Origin: DAOVFN01 sp964484305 | Lineage (GTDB): Archaea > Aenigmatarchaeota > Aenigmatarchaeia > QMZP01 | NCBI GenBank assembly: GCA_964484305.1 | Contig: CAZAEI010000002.1 | Span: 1-64,000 of the forward strand | Length of the DNA stretch: 64,000 bases | Direction: 5' to 3' | Shown: in pieces, positions 17,922 through 29,900 of the stretch | How the letters are laid out: each line of letters starts with the position of its first letter | Numbering within the stretch: position 1 is the first letter of the stretch | Made by a program: the position numbers and the translations under genes | Notes under the pieces: model-generated | What the model saw: the letters and a program-made list of their open reading frames with translations, nothing else | What the model was told of the DNA's origin: nothing | The model's database searches: none

Positions 17922-19748
17922 CTATTTCCTGTCTCCCTCTTTGCTGTTCTTTTTCACCCCAGTCTCGCCCCTAGACTTCCCCTTGGGGATGAGCCTCCTG
18001 ACCTTCTCAAAGGCCTTCCTGCTTATCAGGCCCCTCATAAGGGAGTCCTCGAGTTGCGAGAGCAGGCTCGCCTGCCCGTCGCCAGAAGGCTTCTCGGGCC
18101 TGGGTTTGGTGGAGCCCTCTGGTAGGGGCTTTGCTTCTGGCTTCTGCTCGACCGGCTTCTCACCTGGCAGGGTCCCTGCCTTCTCAGGCTTCTCACCGGT
18201 AGGCGGTGCCTTGGAGGGCTGCGACTCAGGGGACTTGGCCTCACTTGTCTCATCAGGCCCCCCGCCCGCTGCAGGTGCTGACATGGGAGGCGCGGGTTCG
18301 CCGGCCCTGGCGGTCTCACCCGGAGAGGTTGCCTTTTCAGCCCACTCCCGGGGGCTCGGGGCGCCGGGGGTGGCCTCGGATATCTTATTGTCAATTTCCC
18401 TGAGCCTGCCCAGGTTTATCTGCTTGGTCTTCTGGTATTCCTTTTCGGGGAGGGCCCCTGCCTTGAACTGCTCGTCCAGCATGGCTATCAGTCCCTCGAT
18501 TTCGGTCTTCTGGGACCCGAGCCTCTGGACATCGGGGCTTGTCCCTGCCCCGGTCTTTATTGAGGCCAGCTCGGTCTCTGTGGTGTCCCTGAACAGCTCG
18601 AGGTCGCTCTTCTCGGCATACTTCTGCATCTTTATGTTGATATCGTCCAGGGATTTCATCATCTCCTGGGAGAGCTCGTCCAGGGTGTCCTGCTTGGCCT
18701 TGTATAGCACGAACTCGTCCAGGCGCTTGTTGAGCTCCATGAATATGCCGTCTATCTTGTCGGCAATCCTGCTTATCCTCTTTTCCCTGTTCTCGATTTC
18801 AAGGAGCCTCTTGGCAGCCTCCTTGGAGAAGTTGACAATCTTCTCAAGGCTTCCCAGCCTCTTGAGGACATTCTCTATCTGGCCCAGCCTCTTGAGCATG
18901 AGCGAGGTCATCTCATCCAGCTTGTCGATTCTGGCCCCGTGCACCTTTATTGAGGCGTCCTCCTCCCTCATGGCCTTGAGGAACCTCTGGGGCCTCATGT
19001 CTCCCAGGGACTCGTCAACCCCGGTCACCCTTATCTCGGACTCGCTGAGCCTCCTGTCCAGGCCGGACACGTTGGAGCGGATTTCCCCCACCTCCTCAGT
19101 GAGCCGCTGCATGCCCTCCCTTCCTGTGGAGCGCTCGTCCTTCATGGAGTCAAGGTAGGCCCGGACCTTTTCGAGCTGTACCTCGATCTTGTCCACCCTG
19201 GGCGCGACCTCTATTCCCTGGGGCTTGATTTCCTTCAGTGTCTTGGTTAGTATATCCTTGATTTCATCCGCAGTGTACCTGAGGGTTCCGGGCTTTCCCC
19301 CTCTGGCAGCGCCCGGGGCCTTCTCGGGCTTCACCTCCCCGACCTCGCCGGCGATGTCTGTGAGGGGCTGGGGTATTCCTGCGTATTCCGTGGACTCGGC
19401 CTCTGGTGTTGTGACTGGAGGGGCTGTCTCGGCAGAGGGTGCGGCAGGGGCTGTTGGAGGTGCTGATACAGCTGGGGCAGGCTCGGGTTCCTTGGCCCCC
19501 CGGGCCTTCCTAGGCTTCTCTGATTTCTTTGCGGGCTCTGGCTTCTCCTTCTCGGCCTTCTTGGCCTCGCTCTTCTCGAGCCTCTCTATCATTTTATTGA
19601 GCTCCTCGAGCTTCTTCTGGTTCTTGCCCTTCACCTCATTGTAGTGCTCCTCGGTTATGCTGGCCTCCCTGTAGGCCTCCTCGAGTGTGGAGAGCAGTAT
19701 CTCGATATCCTCCTTGTGCTTCTGAAGTTCCGTAAGGGTTTCTTTCAT
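17922..19748 (-). CDS. Soluble coiled-coil protein with three helical-hairpin modules
   Basis: This 608-residue protein has neither signal peptide nor TM segment. Residues about 1-65 form a helical hairpin (LLSTLEEAYREASITEEHY). A Pro/Ala/Glu-rich linker runs to about 150, followed by a long coiled coil (about 165-410; SLEKIVNFSKEAAKRLLEIE). A second hairpin is near 425-465 (MLDEQFKAGALPEKEYQK), then another Pro-rich linker, and a third, SHOCT-like hairpin near the C-terminus (LEDSLMRGLISRKAFEKV). The same hairpin occurs on the cytosolic ends of the membrane proteins at 12024 and 5980. The gene lies between the giant gene (100 bp upstream) and the 1962-aa gene (9 bp downstream). This points to a cytosolic scaffold binding the tails of these membrane proteins by like-with-like helical contacts; that is inference. 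No enzyme motif is visible. Confidence 0.8.
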   Translation of the reverse strand: MKETLTELQKHKEDIEILLSTLEEAYREASITEEHYNEVKGKNQKKLEELNKMIERLEKSEAKKAEKEKPEPAKKSEKPRKARGAKEPEPAPAVSAPPTAPAAPSAETAPPVTTPEAESTEYAGIPQPLTDIAGEVGEVKPEKAPGAARGGKPGTLRYTADEIKDILTKTLKEIKPQGIEVAPRVDKIEVQLEKVRAYLDSMKDERSTGREGMQRLTEEVGEIRSNVSGLDRRLSESEIRVTGVDESLGDMRPQRFLKAMREEDASIKVHGARIDKLDEMTSLMLKRLGQIENVLKRLGSLEKIVNFSKEAAKRLLEIENREKRISRIADKIDGIFMELNKRLDEFVLYKAKQDTLDELSQEMMKSLDDINIKMQKYAEKSDLELFRDTTETELASIKTGAGTSPDVQRLGSQKTEIEGLIAMLDEQFKAGALPEKEYQKTKQINLGRLREIDNKISEATPGAPSPREWAEKATSPGETARAGEPAPPMSAPAAGGGPDETSEAKSPESQPSKAPPTGEKPEKAGTLPGEKPVEQKPEAKPLPEGSTKPRPEKPSGDGQASLLSQLEDSLMRGLISRKAFEKVRRLIPKGKSRGETGVKKNSKEGDRK

Positions 19749-19753
19749 ATCAA

Positions 19754-19760
19754 CACCTCC
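19754..19760 (-). promoter_or_regulatory. Strong Shine-Dalgarno site of the 608-aa gene
   Basis: GGAGGTG lies 5 bases before the ATG at 19748. It confirms that start and shows that this gene is translated by internal initiation on an operon message rather than as a leaderless transcript. Confidence 0.8.
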
Positions 19761-19773
19761 ATATCCTTTCTAT

Positions 19774-19791
19774 CAGTCCCTGAAGGGACTG
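19774..19791. repeat. Stem-loop between the giant gene and the 608-aa gene
   Basis: CAGTCCC-TGAA-GGGACTG is a perfect 7-bp stem with a 4-base loop in the 100-bp gap after the giant gene's stop. A smaller GCACT/AGTGC repeat lies beside it (19795-19806). There is no T run, so it looks more like an RNA processing or stability element than a terminator. Confidence 0.5.
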
Positions 19792-19848
19792 CGTGCACTC
19801 CAGTGCAACAGCTCCTTAACTTCCTGTTATGCAGCTTTGTCATCTGCA

Positions 19849-20935
19849 TTAGCCTCCCAGCTTCCTTATCCTGTTCTTCACCGAATCTATGTAGGTCTTT
19901 GACATGGTGAACATGGTCTGGCTTATCTTGTCCCTGGCCAGCTTGAGCTCGAACTCTATGTCCGTGGTATCGATGCCGCGGGCCTTTAGCTCCTTGGCCT
20001 TCTGCATCAGGGACGTGACCTCGGTGTCGTACCTTATGTACTCGTCTATGTCCTTGTCGCTCAGCCTGCCTGTGTCGTGAAGGAGCGGCCTGAACTCTAT
20101 GAAGTATGGCTTGCCGTGGTTGAATTCGGCGTTCTGGACCATGCCGGTCCCGGTCCTGAGCTTGGTCGTGGTCGAGGCATACTGGAAACCGTACTTCTGG
20201 GTGACCCTCCTGATGTCGCCTGTGTACTTCGTCCTCATCTGCACCTCTGTGGATATGTTGGCCCTGATGGCCCCCTTGAAGTCCATGAGGACCTGGGATA
20301 TCAGCCAGAGGCCGATGCCCCACTTTCGGAACTCTCGGCAGCCCCTCTCCAGGGCCACGTAACCGCCCTTGCCACCGTACTTGGGCAGGAGGCGGTGGAC
20401 CTCGTCATAGACTATGAAGAGCTTTATCTTTGGAGATTCGGGCCAGGGTATCTTGAACATGTCAGCTATGGTCTTCCTGACAAAGATGTCGAGCTGCGCC
20501 GGCTCCATCTTGTCTATCAGGACGACCGTTATCTCTCCCGGGTTCATGTAGTTCCTGATATCGATAGCGGTGTTGGGGTCAGTGATTCTCGTTATCCTGC
20601 CCTTGTAGCGCCTGGCATCCCCGGGCTTGAGACCGAACCTGGGGTAGAGCTTCAGCATCCTCTGGTCCCTGCAGGGCCTGAGGAATCCCGTCCACTGGCA
20701 GGTCGGGTCAAAGACAATGACGGGGATGTTCCTCTTGAGCATCTCCTCGACCACAATCATGGAGGAGACCGTCTTGCCCGCGCCCGTGGAGCCTGCGGAG
20801 ATGCCGTGGGTCTGGAGCTGGGTCATGTCAAAGTAGGCAAGCATGTCGGTCTCCGCAACCTTGCCCACCACAAAGGCGTTCGGGCCTGCCTGGGGGAGCT
20901 TCTTGAAGTCCATGGGGAAGATGTACCTGGTCTTC
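19849..20935 (-). other. HerA/FtsK-superfamily ATPase domain of the giant protein
   Basis: This is the cytosolic C-terminus, about 360 residues after the TM helix and Lys-rich segment. Walker A GSTGAGKT is encoded at 20770-20793. It is preceded by VVGKVAETDMLAYFDMTQL, a strand arrangement typical before the HerA P-loop, and followed by PVIVFDPTCQWTGF. Walker B is IVYDEVHRLL, and REFRKWGIGLWLISQ matches the HerA pattern that normally reads GRKxGIGLxLxSQ. The domain ends in a helical pair (RGIDTTDIEFELKLARDKIS) resembling the helices beside the membrane in the 1962-aa protein. Relatives of this superfamily move DNA or unfold and translocate proteins as hexamers. The substrate here is unknown. 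Confidence 0.85.
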
Positions 20936-23900
20936 TTCTTTTTCTTGAGCTTGATGTAGCGGTAGCCGTACCTGCCCCCATAGGCCGCGGGCACGACAAA
21001 GAAGAGGATTACATAGGTCAGCCAGTTCCAGAATATCGCGCGGAGGGCCGCTATCACGGGCGGGAGCTCGGTCACGTCAAAGGCGTCGGCGGCGAAGGCG
21101 AACTTGTTCCCGTGCCAGTATGTCACGTTCGCCTCTATCACATACCTGTCATATGGGGTGTCCGAGGGTATGGTTATGTTCCTCCTAAAGGTAAGGCTCT
21201 GCTCCACTGCAACGGTCTCCTTGAATATCGTCATTATCTCGTCTGTGTTGAGGTTCTTGATGGTGTACTGGACAATGATGTCCTCTATGGTGGCTGTCTC
21301 TCCCATGTTGACGAGGGTGACCTCGTACCTGAACTCCTCGTTCGGGGCCACTGACTTGGTGAGGGACTTTACCTGGACGTCGAGGAGCGGGCTCGGTATC
21401 TTCTCCACCTTGATGGTTACAGGGGTCCTGTGGGTTATGCCGAAGCCCTCCACATTGGTTATGATGTCCCCGGTGTAAACCCCGGGCTGGGTTGTCGGGA
21501 GGGTGTAGAGCTTTATCTTGCTCACACCCACAGACCTGCCTGATATGGATATGCTCGGGCTCTCTATCTGGACCATGTCCCATATCAGGCCCTCGACAGT
21601 GAAGTTGGCTGTTATGGAACCTGCGCGGTTGTTTATTATCTCCATGGAGTGTATCTCGTACTCGCCCTGGGAGAGGGTCACATAAATCAGGGTGGTCTTG
21701 ACCTCGATTGGCCCGGAGACCGTGACGGCCTCTGCTGCGGCTCCGCCCCCACCCCCGCCTCCGCCCTCCTCGGGCTTCGGCACTTCGGGTATCACAATCG
21801 GGCAGTCGCCCGGGCATCCCGCATTGGACTCCCCCTTGGCTGACTCGCACACATCGTCGCCGCATATCCATTCGGCCAGGACAAATGCCCCGTTCAGGCT
21901 GCTCATGTTGGCTGCTATCGAATAGAATGTCGAGTTGACCGTGCTGGCAATGGCGACCCATGTTCCCTGGCAGCCCTCCATTGGAACCCAGTCGTCGCAC
22001 TGGTATATGCCGAGGTTCTGGAGCATGAAGTCCGAGAGCTCGCACTCGCCCTCAATATAGCACTCCTCGCAATCAAGCTCCAGGCTCGCATAGCTGTAGT
22101 TCACGGGCTGCGTGTATATATAGTAGCCCTTGAGGGATTTCTGGGGCATCTTGACCCCCGGTATCTTGCCGAAGAGCACGGGGTTGTAGACATCATAGAC
22201 CAGCTCTGAATCGTAGAGTATGACGGTCTCGTTCCTGAAGGTGATGTTGATGTCATAGGCCCTCATGTCAAGGGTCTCGTTGTAGTGCCCTGTCGCTCCC
22301 TCGGTGGTGAAGTTGTAGGCCTCGTATGATGTCCCTGCAAGCAGGAAGGTGAAGTTCAGGTGGAAGTGTGGCTTGTGGAGCTTCTCCATATTCACGGAGT
22401 CGCCTGACCACATCACGCCCGGGAATATCTCAAAGCTCTTATCAGAATAGTTCCAGTTCCCGGAGAGGTCCCAGGCAGTGGCATTGACATGGTAGATGCC
22501 GACCTGGCTTGTGTAGTTCATGGCCACCACGAACCTGTAGAGGTCGCCGAGCTTCTCAACAAAGGTTGCGTTGAAGTCCATGGTGGAGTTGTCAGGGAAT
22601 GTTACCTCCAGCTCTGCGCGCTCGACCCCGCCTGAATCGGTCGCGTTTATGTAGATATAGGCAGTGGAGTTTGCCGGGACCCTGGGCGGGACCTCGATTG
22701 CGACTTCCGGGGCAACCCGGTCTATATAGATGACTGCCTTCATCTCGATGTCATGGAGCCATATCGAGGCATTCACATAGAGGGCACTCACATTGAGGTC
22801 ATAGCCCTTGTTCTCGCTTATGTTGGGCGCAGAGAAGTTCAGGTGCCAGAGGCCTGTGTAGTTGGAGTAGTTGGCCGAGGTTATGTTCAGGTGCCAGCTC
22901 CCCGTGGCATTGAAGAGTGTGAGGTTGAACTCCACGCTGTGGTTCAGGGGCTCCCCTCCATAGGTCACGTTCACCTCAACCTGGATTGCGTCGCTGGCTG
23001 TGACGTTCTTTGTCGGCTCTGCCTGGGTGGGGTGGGTCAGGTCAAGGGAGAAGGGGAAGGCATTTACCGTCACCCAGGTCTCCTGGTAGGTGGGCTCGCC
23101 GGCAGAGAGGTTCTCGGTCCTTATCAGGCTCTGGTAGGTGGTGATGTCATCGATATGTGGGAGTGTGTAGTTGACCATTATCGTGTCAGAGCTTGCTATG
23201 TCCAGGTCGAGCTCGTCCTTGTCCAGGGGTATGTAGGGGGTGCCGTTCCCGGACTGGATGACCTCGAGAATGAGCCTTGCGTTGCCTGTATTATGGACAG
23301 TGATGTAGCCCATGTTGCCGCTCGTCTCATGGCTCAGGTTGATTGTGATGTCCTCGGGGTCGTGATACCAGGAAAGGTTTATGGGAACAGTCAGCACTAT
23401 GAAGACCGTGTCGTTTGAGCCGCCCGCCTCAAGGGCCTCCACGGTGCCTGCATACTCACCTGCCTTGTACAGGGGCGGCACCGTTATGGTGATGTTCACC
23501 AGCTGGCCCTGGCCGGGCTCAAGAACAGAGATGTTCAGGGGATTGAAGCCCACGGTGAAGTTCTCGCACACCTCTCCCCAGATGCAGCTGTAGGTGATGT
23601 TGGTGGCGTTGACATTGCCGATGCTGTAGATGTTCATGGTCTTGTTCCCTGTGCCCCCGCTCCTTACAAAGTAGGGCAGAGTGGACTCGAGTATGTCTAT
23701 TGCGGGGTTCGGCTGGACCATGACCAGGATGGAGGTGAGGTTGGTTCCGTTGGTGTAGCCATTGAGCTCTGTCCAGTTCGCTGTCAGGTTCACGGTGTAG
23801 TTGCCTGGCCATGTTGATGTGGCCACTGTCACCCGGCTCTCGTTGGACTTGGTCTCGTGCTTGAGCATGTCACTGAAGTTGAAGGTATCCGGGGCGGCTG

Positions 23901-26900
23901 ACCATGAGCCTGGGAGCCCCAGGGTGACGCTGAGGTTGAAGAGCCTTGCCCAGTCCGGCATGACAGTGAGGTTGAAGTCAAAGTCCTCTGAATCAGACAG
24001 GGTTATCCCTGTTATGTTGACCTCGCTCACATTGGTTGTCATTATCAGGTGGGTGGTCCCTGCGCCATAGAGCTGTATCATTGACGTGCACCCGCTCAGG
24101 CCCGCAGTGTCATTGGCGCAGATGTAGAGGTCGTGGTAGCCCTCAAGGCTCGAGTTGTATGTGGCGTGGTAGAAGGGTTTTGCAGTGCCGTTCATCTGCT
24201 CTGTGTAGGCGCTGACATCCAGGACAGAGTAGTTGAGCCTGGCGTCATAGGAGGCGTTGCCGTCCATGGTCATGTTTATGTGCTGGTAGCCCGGGAGGGT
24301 GAAGGAGGCGCCCCCTGCCACGGCGTCTATGGTGGCGCTCTGGCCACTGGGGATGGAGATGTTGTCAGCCACGAGGAGGCTGTTGACGGCCAGGTTGAGG
24401 CTTATCTCTGTTCCGTTGTTGTTCTCGATGGTAATGTTGAAGTAGAGCATGCTTGCGTCGTAGAGGCTGTTCACCTGCTCGGTGTAGTTGAACCCGGAAT
24501 CGCTCGTGGCGCTGTGTATCATCTTTGATTCATTGATGTATCCACAGTCGGTGGGCCTCACCACCCTTATCCAGGCGTCACTGACCTCGAAGTTGTCGGT
24601 GATGTTTGCCGATATGCTGACGTTCTCATATCCGGCCTCGAATACAAGGGGCGTGGCATTGACATCATCTATAAGGGGCGGGGTGTCGGTCACATTGAGC
24701 CAGAGGTCTGTTATCCATTCCTGGGGGTCTGCTGTCTCGTTCCTGAGAATGAGCTTCACGTAGTACATGCCCTTGGGTTTGGCAACCGGGACAATATAGC
24801 TTATGGTGGTGTTCCGGCTGACCTGCTTGCCGAGTTCGAAGTACTCCGGGTCTGCCAGGACCATGTCAGAGCCGTTCTCGGTCCTGTAGACCTTTATGGC
24901 AATCCTTGAGTTGCCTATATTGGTTGTGGTTATGTTGCCTATCGCTGCCGAGGCGTTCAGGAGTGCGAGTATGGGGTTCTCATAGCTGGAGAGGCTCCCG
25001 GGGGTCCTTGTCCAGCTCGTGTTCTCGGGTACATTGACCGTGAGAATCATGTCATCGGGTTCGGTGTTGCTGGCCGAGGCCCTGACCACGGTCCAGTAAT
25101 CCCCGGGGGGCTGGCCTGCGGGAATGTCTATGTAAAGGCTTGAGGAGAACTGGTAGCCCGCCTCAAGCCTGCCCCAGGCAGCGGGTATGATGTCGACCAC
25201 GCACTCCGGGCATTCTGAACTGAGGTTGCCCCCGACCATGGTTATGTCTATGTCATCCACGGCATCATTTCCAGAGGAATAGACCGTGAAGTTGCCGACA
25301 TAGTAGAGGGTACTCTCGTGCGGGACGGTGTTGGTCAGCTCATCCTCCACTATGTCCAGTATGGGGTTTGAGGACACGAAGACGTCGCTCCAGTTCAGGG
25401 TGGAGTTCAGGGTAAGGTCAGGGTCTGTCCAGTTTGCGTATATCATCACCCTTATGAGCATGGGCGGCGTGCCCGCAGGCACGTCCACTGTGAGGGGCCA
25501 GGTATAGGTCTCGTTGACAGAGAGGTTGCCTATATCCTGGTAGGTATCATTTATCACCAGGGTGTCATTGGGGTCGTCCATGCTTCTGAGTTCTACATAG
25601 TATCCCGTGGGCGGGCCGAGGTTGGTGAAGTTGACGCTCAGGTTGAACTGTGCCCCATGGGACTGGGTTATGCCTGACATAAGTATGGTCTTGTTGAGCT
25701 CTATCAGGCCTGTTATCTTGCCCCAGACATCGAATGTGCCTGCATAGAGGCTGGCGTTGTTGTATTCAGGTCCGGTGTCCTGGGCCCATATCCATACATG
25801 GTAAAGACCGCTCAAGACTGGAACATAACTGACCCTGTAGAGGTCTCCCCCGAGGCTCTCGTTGGTCATGGTCACGTTCTCATGTGTCTGGTTGGGGAGA
25901 AGTATGTCAGCCCATACCTTGTTGATGCCCACGTCATCGGTCACGTTGGCTGTGATGTTGGTGTAGTTGAGGTTGGCCTCGATGCTGGTGTCGGGGACAA
26001 TGGATGTGTTGGTTATGACAGGCAGGTTGACATCCCGGATGGTGATGATGCCCTGAGCCTCTGAGATGCCGGCCTGTATGAGCCGGCTGGTGTTGTCTGT
26101 GATGTTGCACTTGAAATTGAGGTTGCCCTTCTGGCCCGGATCAAAGGTATGGTTGATGTAGCCGGAGGGATTGGTGGTGAAGTTGTTTATGAATACCCAG
26201 GGCAGGCCCGCGGACTCCCAGTAGTAGTAGAGCTCTACATCATAGTCCTCCACGGGCCCCCCGCCGGCTGCCTCGGCGTACCTTACCTGACAGAACACGT
26301 CAAAGGGAACCGGATACGGGAGAAGGGTGTAGTTTGCAGGGGAAACATAGTAGACATCAACAACAGCCTCGATTGTAATGAGCACGGAATTGTTGCCAGC
26401 GGCATAGTACTGCTTGGTGGCATTGGATGTGATGGTCCTGTTGCCCGCCTCCTGGCCTGTCAGGGGATAGTTGGGATATGTCTGCATGTCAGTGAGCATC
26501 CCGGTCTCGTTCCACCACTCGACATCGCACCCGGAGATGACCGAGCCTGCCTCGTCTGTTATGTTGACGTCCAGGTCGACCGTGCCTGTCTTGGGGTGCT
26601 TGCTCTCGTCCACAGGGGAGGTTATGTTAAGGATGAGCACACCTATAACATCGAGGTAGGTCTCGACTGTGTCTGAATCGCTTATGCCCGCCTTGGTGGC
26701 GTTGATGTGTATCGTGTAGTTCCCTGGCGCGATGTTGTCTGTCACATTGTAGGTTATGTTGCAGCGGCCCCACTGGTCTGTCGTGCAGTTGCGTATGAAG
26801 CCCGAGTTGTTGTAGAAGCTGACATTGGCGCCGGAGGCGTTGCCTATCTGGGCGTCGTTCACGTGGACGCAAATCTCGGTCTCGTGGGGGTCGTAGCTAT

Positions 26901-29900
26901 CGTTCCTGTATATGGTTCCATAGCTCTTGGTTATCTCGTCTATTATGAGCTGCCTGTTAACCGTTATGTTGCTCATGCGCTCTCCGGCAGAGACATTGTA
27001 GTAGAGGACATCGTCATCTGATATCTTGCAGGATATGTTGTAGGGGCCAGCGTCCTCCCATTCTGTGTACCAGTACCACGTGGCGTTGCCCTGCCAGTCT
27101 GTGTCGTCACTGGCGTTGTACACGCCGTTCTTGTAGAAGTCCACGTTGTAGCTCTCTATGGACTGGCCGGTATTGATGTCAGAGACGTGGCAGGTAATCC
27201 AGGTGTTCATTGCCCCTGCGTCGAATTCTGTCCCGTTGGGGGGCCACATGGTGTCTATACCTGCCCATCCGTATATCAGGATATCGGTCTGGTTGGTTCC
27301 CTTGTCGTGATGCGTCTTGGTGGTGTTTATCCTGAGGATGTCAGGGCCGAGCTCGTAGGATTCGCCTATATACCAGCTCCTGTCATAGAAACCGAGGCTG
27401 CCGTTATCGGTGGTGTTTATGAGGTCCCAGGACTCGTTCTGCCAGGTGAGAGTGGAGTAGTTTATATAGGTCCCGCAGTCGTCATTGACCGTTGCGTTGA
27501 GCGTGTATGTCAGGTTGCGGTTGAGGACGTCCCCATCCACGGGTGTTGTATAGTTCGCATAGAGCTGGCCAAAGACCTGTAGGTTTTTCGTGCTGCTGTT
27601 CAGGGGCTGATAGCAGGAATCCAAGGTCTCCAGCTTCCATTTCTGGATTCCTGCAGGTGTGGCACATCCCGGATTGTGATTCACGTCGCAGTATCCTGCC
27701 CCGGTGGTGGTGCAGTCATAGAAGACCGTGAAGTTCTCGTAGTCCTCGGTGATCCAGAACCCGGTGTCCACTCCGTCCGGGTATTTGTCGAAGGCTGCGT
27801 CCGTGTCCTCAATCCTGATGTTGAGGAAGGCGTTCTGGGCACCCACCCTCCTCACCGTGGTGTTGCTCGCGGGCAGGCAGTCTGTGCCGTCGCAGAGGTA
27901 GACCGTGACGTTGTCCTCCTGGAGATAGAACTCATGCACGCCCGCTATGTAGTGGAGGTAGAGCGAGAACCTGGCGCTTGCGTTGCCCCCTGAGCCGTTT
28001 GTCACTGCTATGGATATCTGCTGACTCCCCGGTGGGGTGAAGTCGAGTCCTCCCTGGCGCCTTGCGTCGTAGCTCGCGTTTTCGCCGGGGGCAACGCTGA
28101 GATTCTGGGCCACTGTTATGCCGTTCACCTCGAGGTCGAAATAGAGCGTGCTCCCGTTCTCGTTCTGGAGCGTGACATTGAACCTCTCCACATCATAGAA
28201 CGCATCGATGTAGTGGCTGGTAGAGAAGCTCTGGTAGAGCATGGATTGGTTCAGGTAGGTTGTGTAATTTGCCTCCCCGGAGCCCCCCTGGCCGTCCGTG
28301 ACAGTGAAGTTTATGTCCTGGCCCCCTGGCAGGGTGAATGACGCGCCGCCTGATATGGCGTCCACTGTAGCGTTCTGGCCGTCCTGGACGCTCTGGTTGT
28401 CTGCGACCTGGACCCCGTTGACAGAGAGATTGAAGTACATCACAGTGCCGTTCTGGTTATGTATGGTTATATTGAAGGTCTCGAAGAAGCCTGCCTCGTC
28501 AGTGGTCTCGGTGTGGTTGAAGCCCGAATCTGCCTGGCCAGAGGCATCGTGTATGGGTGCCTCGCTCCAGGAGGTGTTCTTGAGCTGCAGGGAATCATCG
28601 GTAACGGTCTTGTTGCTGTCGTCAGTGAAGTTGAACTCGTCCTTGGAATTGAACCTGAACTGGTTCCATCCCATATCTGCGCAGGCAAAGTGCTGGTCGA
28701 AGTGAACCTCGTCATCCCCGAGGTCATACTCCCAGGTCTGGTTAATCAGGAGCCATTCATCCCAGTCTCCCTGGGAATCGTTCCACTGCCTCTTCCAGAG
28801 CGTTATGTTGTTGTAGTTGCTGTCGGCGTCTGTTATGACAACCCAGACGTAGAAGTTCTCGCCCCAGCCGCCCAGCTCCTTGTCGATTCCCGCGTCCTGG
28901 ATGTCCGGGGCCAGGGCAATGAAGAAGGCGTCTTCCCTGAGGGTCTGGTTGGGACCGTAGTATTCCTTGTCTGCATCCATGGTTATGTTGTACCAGTCGG
29001 TCCGCTTATATGTCTCTGTCCAGGTGTAGTTGTACCACCCCTGGCTCTGATTGGCCTGGTCCTGGTTTTCTGGCCACTGGGTTGTTTTCCTGCTGAACAC
29101 CCACTGGACTGTTGAGTTCTCAACAGGGTTGCAGTCATCTTCTATGTAACCCACGACATCGAGCGGGGTTCCCCAGAGAATCCCCTGGCCGTGCGGCTCA
29201 TGGATTGTCATTATCAGGGTTGAGTTGAGGTAGACCGTGTATTCAGTGGAGTTTATGGGCTTGTAGCAGACATCCTCCTTGAGGCCTCCCACGCCGGCCT
29301 TCCAGTAGTGGGGACCGACCTTGTAGTCGCACTCGGGCTGCGGCACCTCATCCATGAAGTCATATAATATGTAAGCAGAACCATTGTCAAACTCGTACTT
29401 ACCCACATCCCAGGTATCCAGGGAGTGATTGGTTGTCACCCAGAAGGTCGCGTTTGTTGCGCCAATGGTGCCGGTCTCTGCGTAGTTATTGGTGTCGTTG
29501 TCCCATACCCTCATAATCAACTGGTAGTTGTCAGAGCCGTTCCTCCATATATAGGCCTCGTGTCCCTGCTCGAGCAGCATGTAGGCATTGTCCCTTTCTA
29601 TTGTGAAGTTGCCGGGCCCTGTCTCATTGGTGAAGGGCGGGCTTCTGTTGTCCGTGGCCTTGAAGTAGAACTCCCAGTCATCTATGTTGCCGCAGTCTAT
29701 GGGGTCATCCCTCCAGGAGAGGTTGATTATCTCTCCCACAGCCGTGTCGGCTATGGTGGAGTTCTTGGGAACCCCCCACAACGAATCTGACTGCTTCTTT
29801 GCGTAGAGCTTTACCTCAACCTCATCATAGTCCTCATCCGTGAGGTTCACGCTGAAGTGGAACCGCTCGCCCCAGCCCCCGGGGTTTGTCAGTGCAGTCT

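Noticed and set aside
17848..19158. 436-codon plus-strand open frame
   Set aside because: It lies antisense to the 608-aa coiled-coil gene. Its Ser/Leu-rich composition is what the reverse strand of Lys/Glu/Leu codons gives, and no domain is recognisable.
20077..21354. 425-codon plus-strand open frame antisense to the ATPase end of the giant gene
   Set aside because: Val/Gly/Leu/Glu-rich nonsense produced by G/C-ending codons of the real gene on the other strand. The sense frame carries clear Walker motifs.
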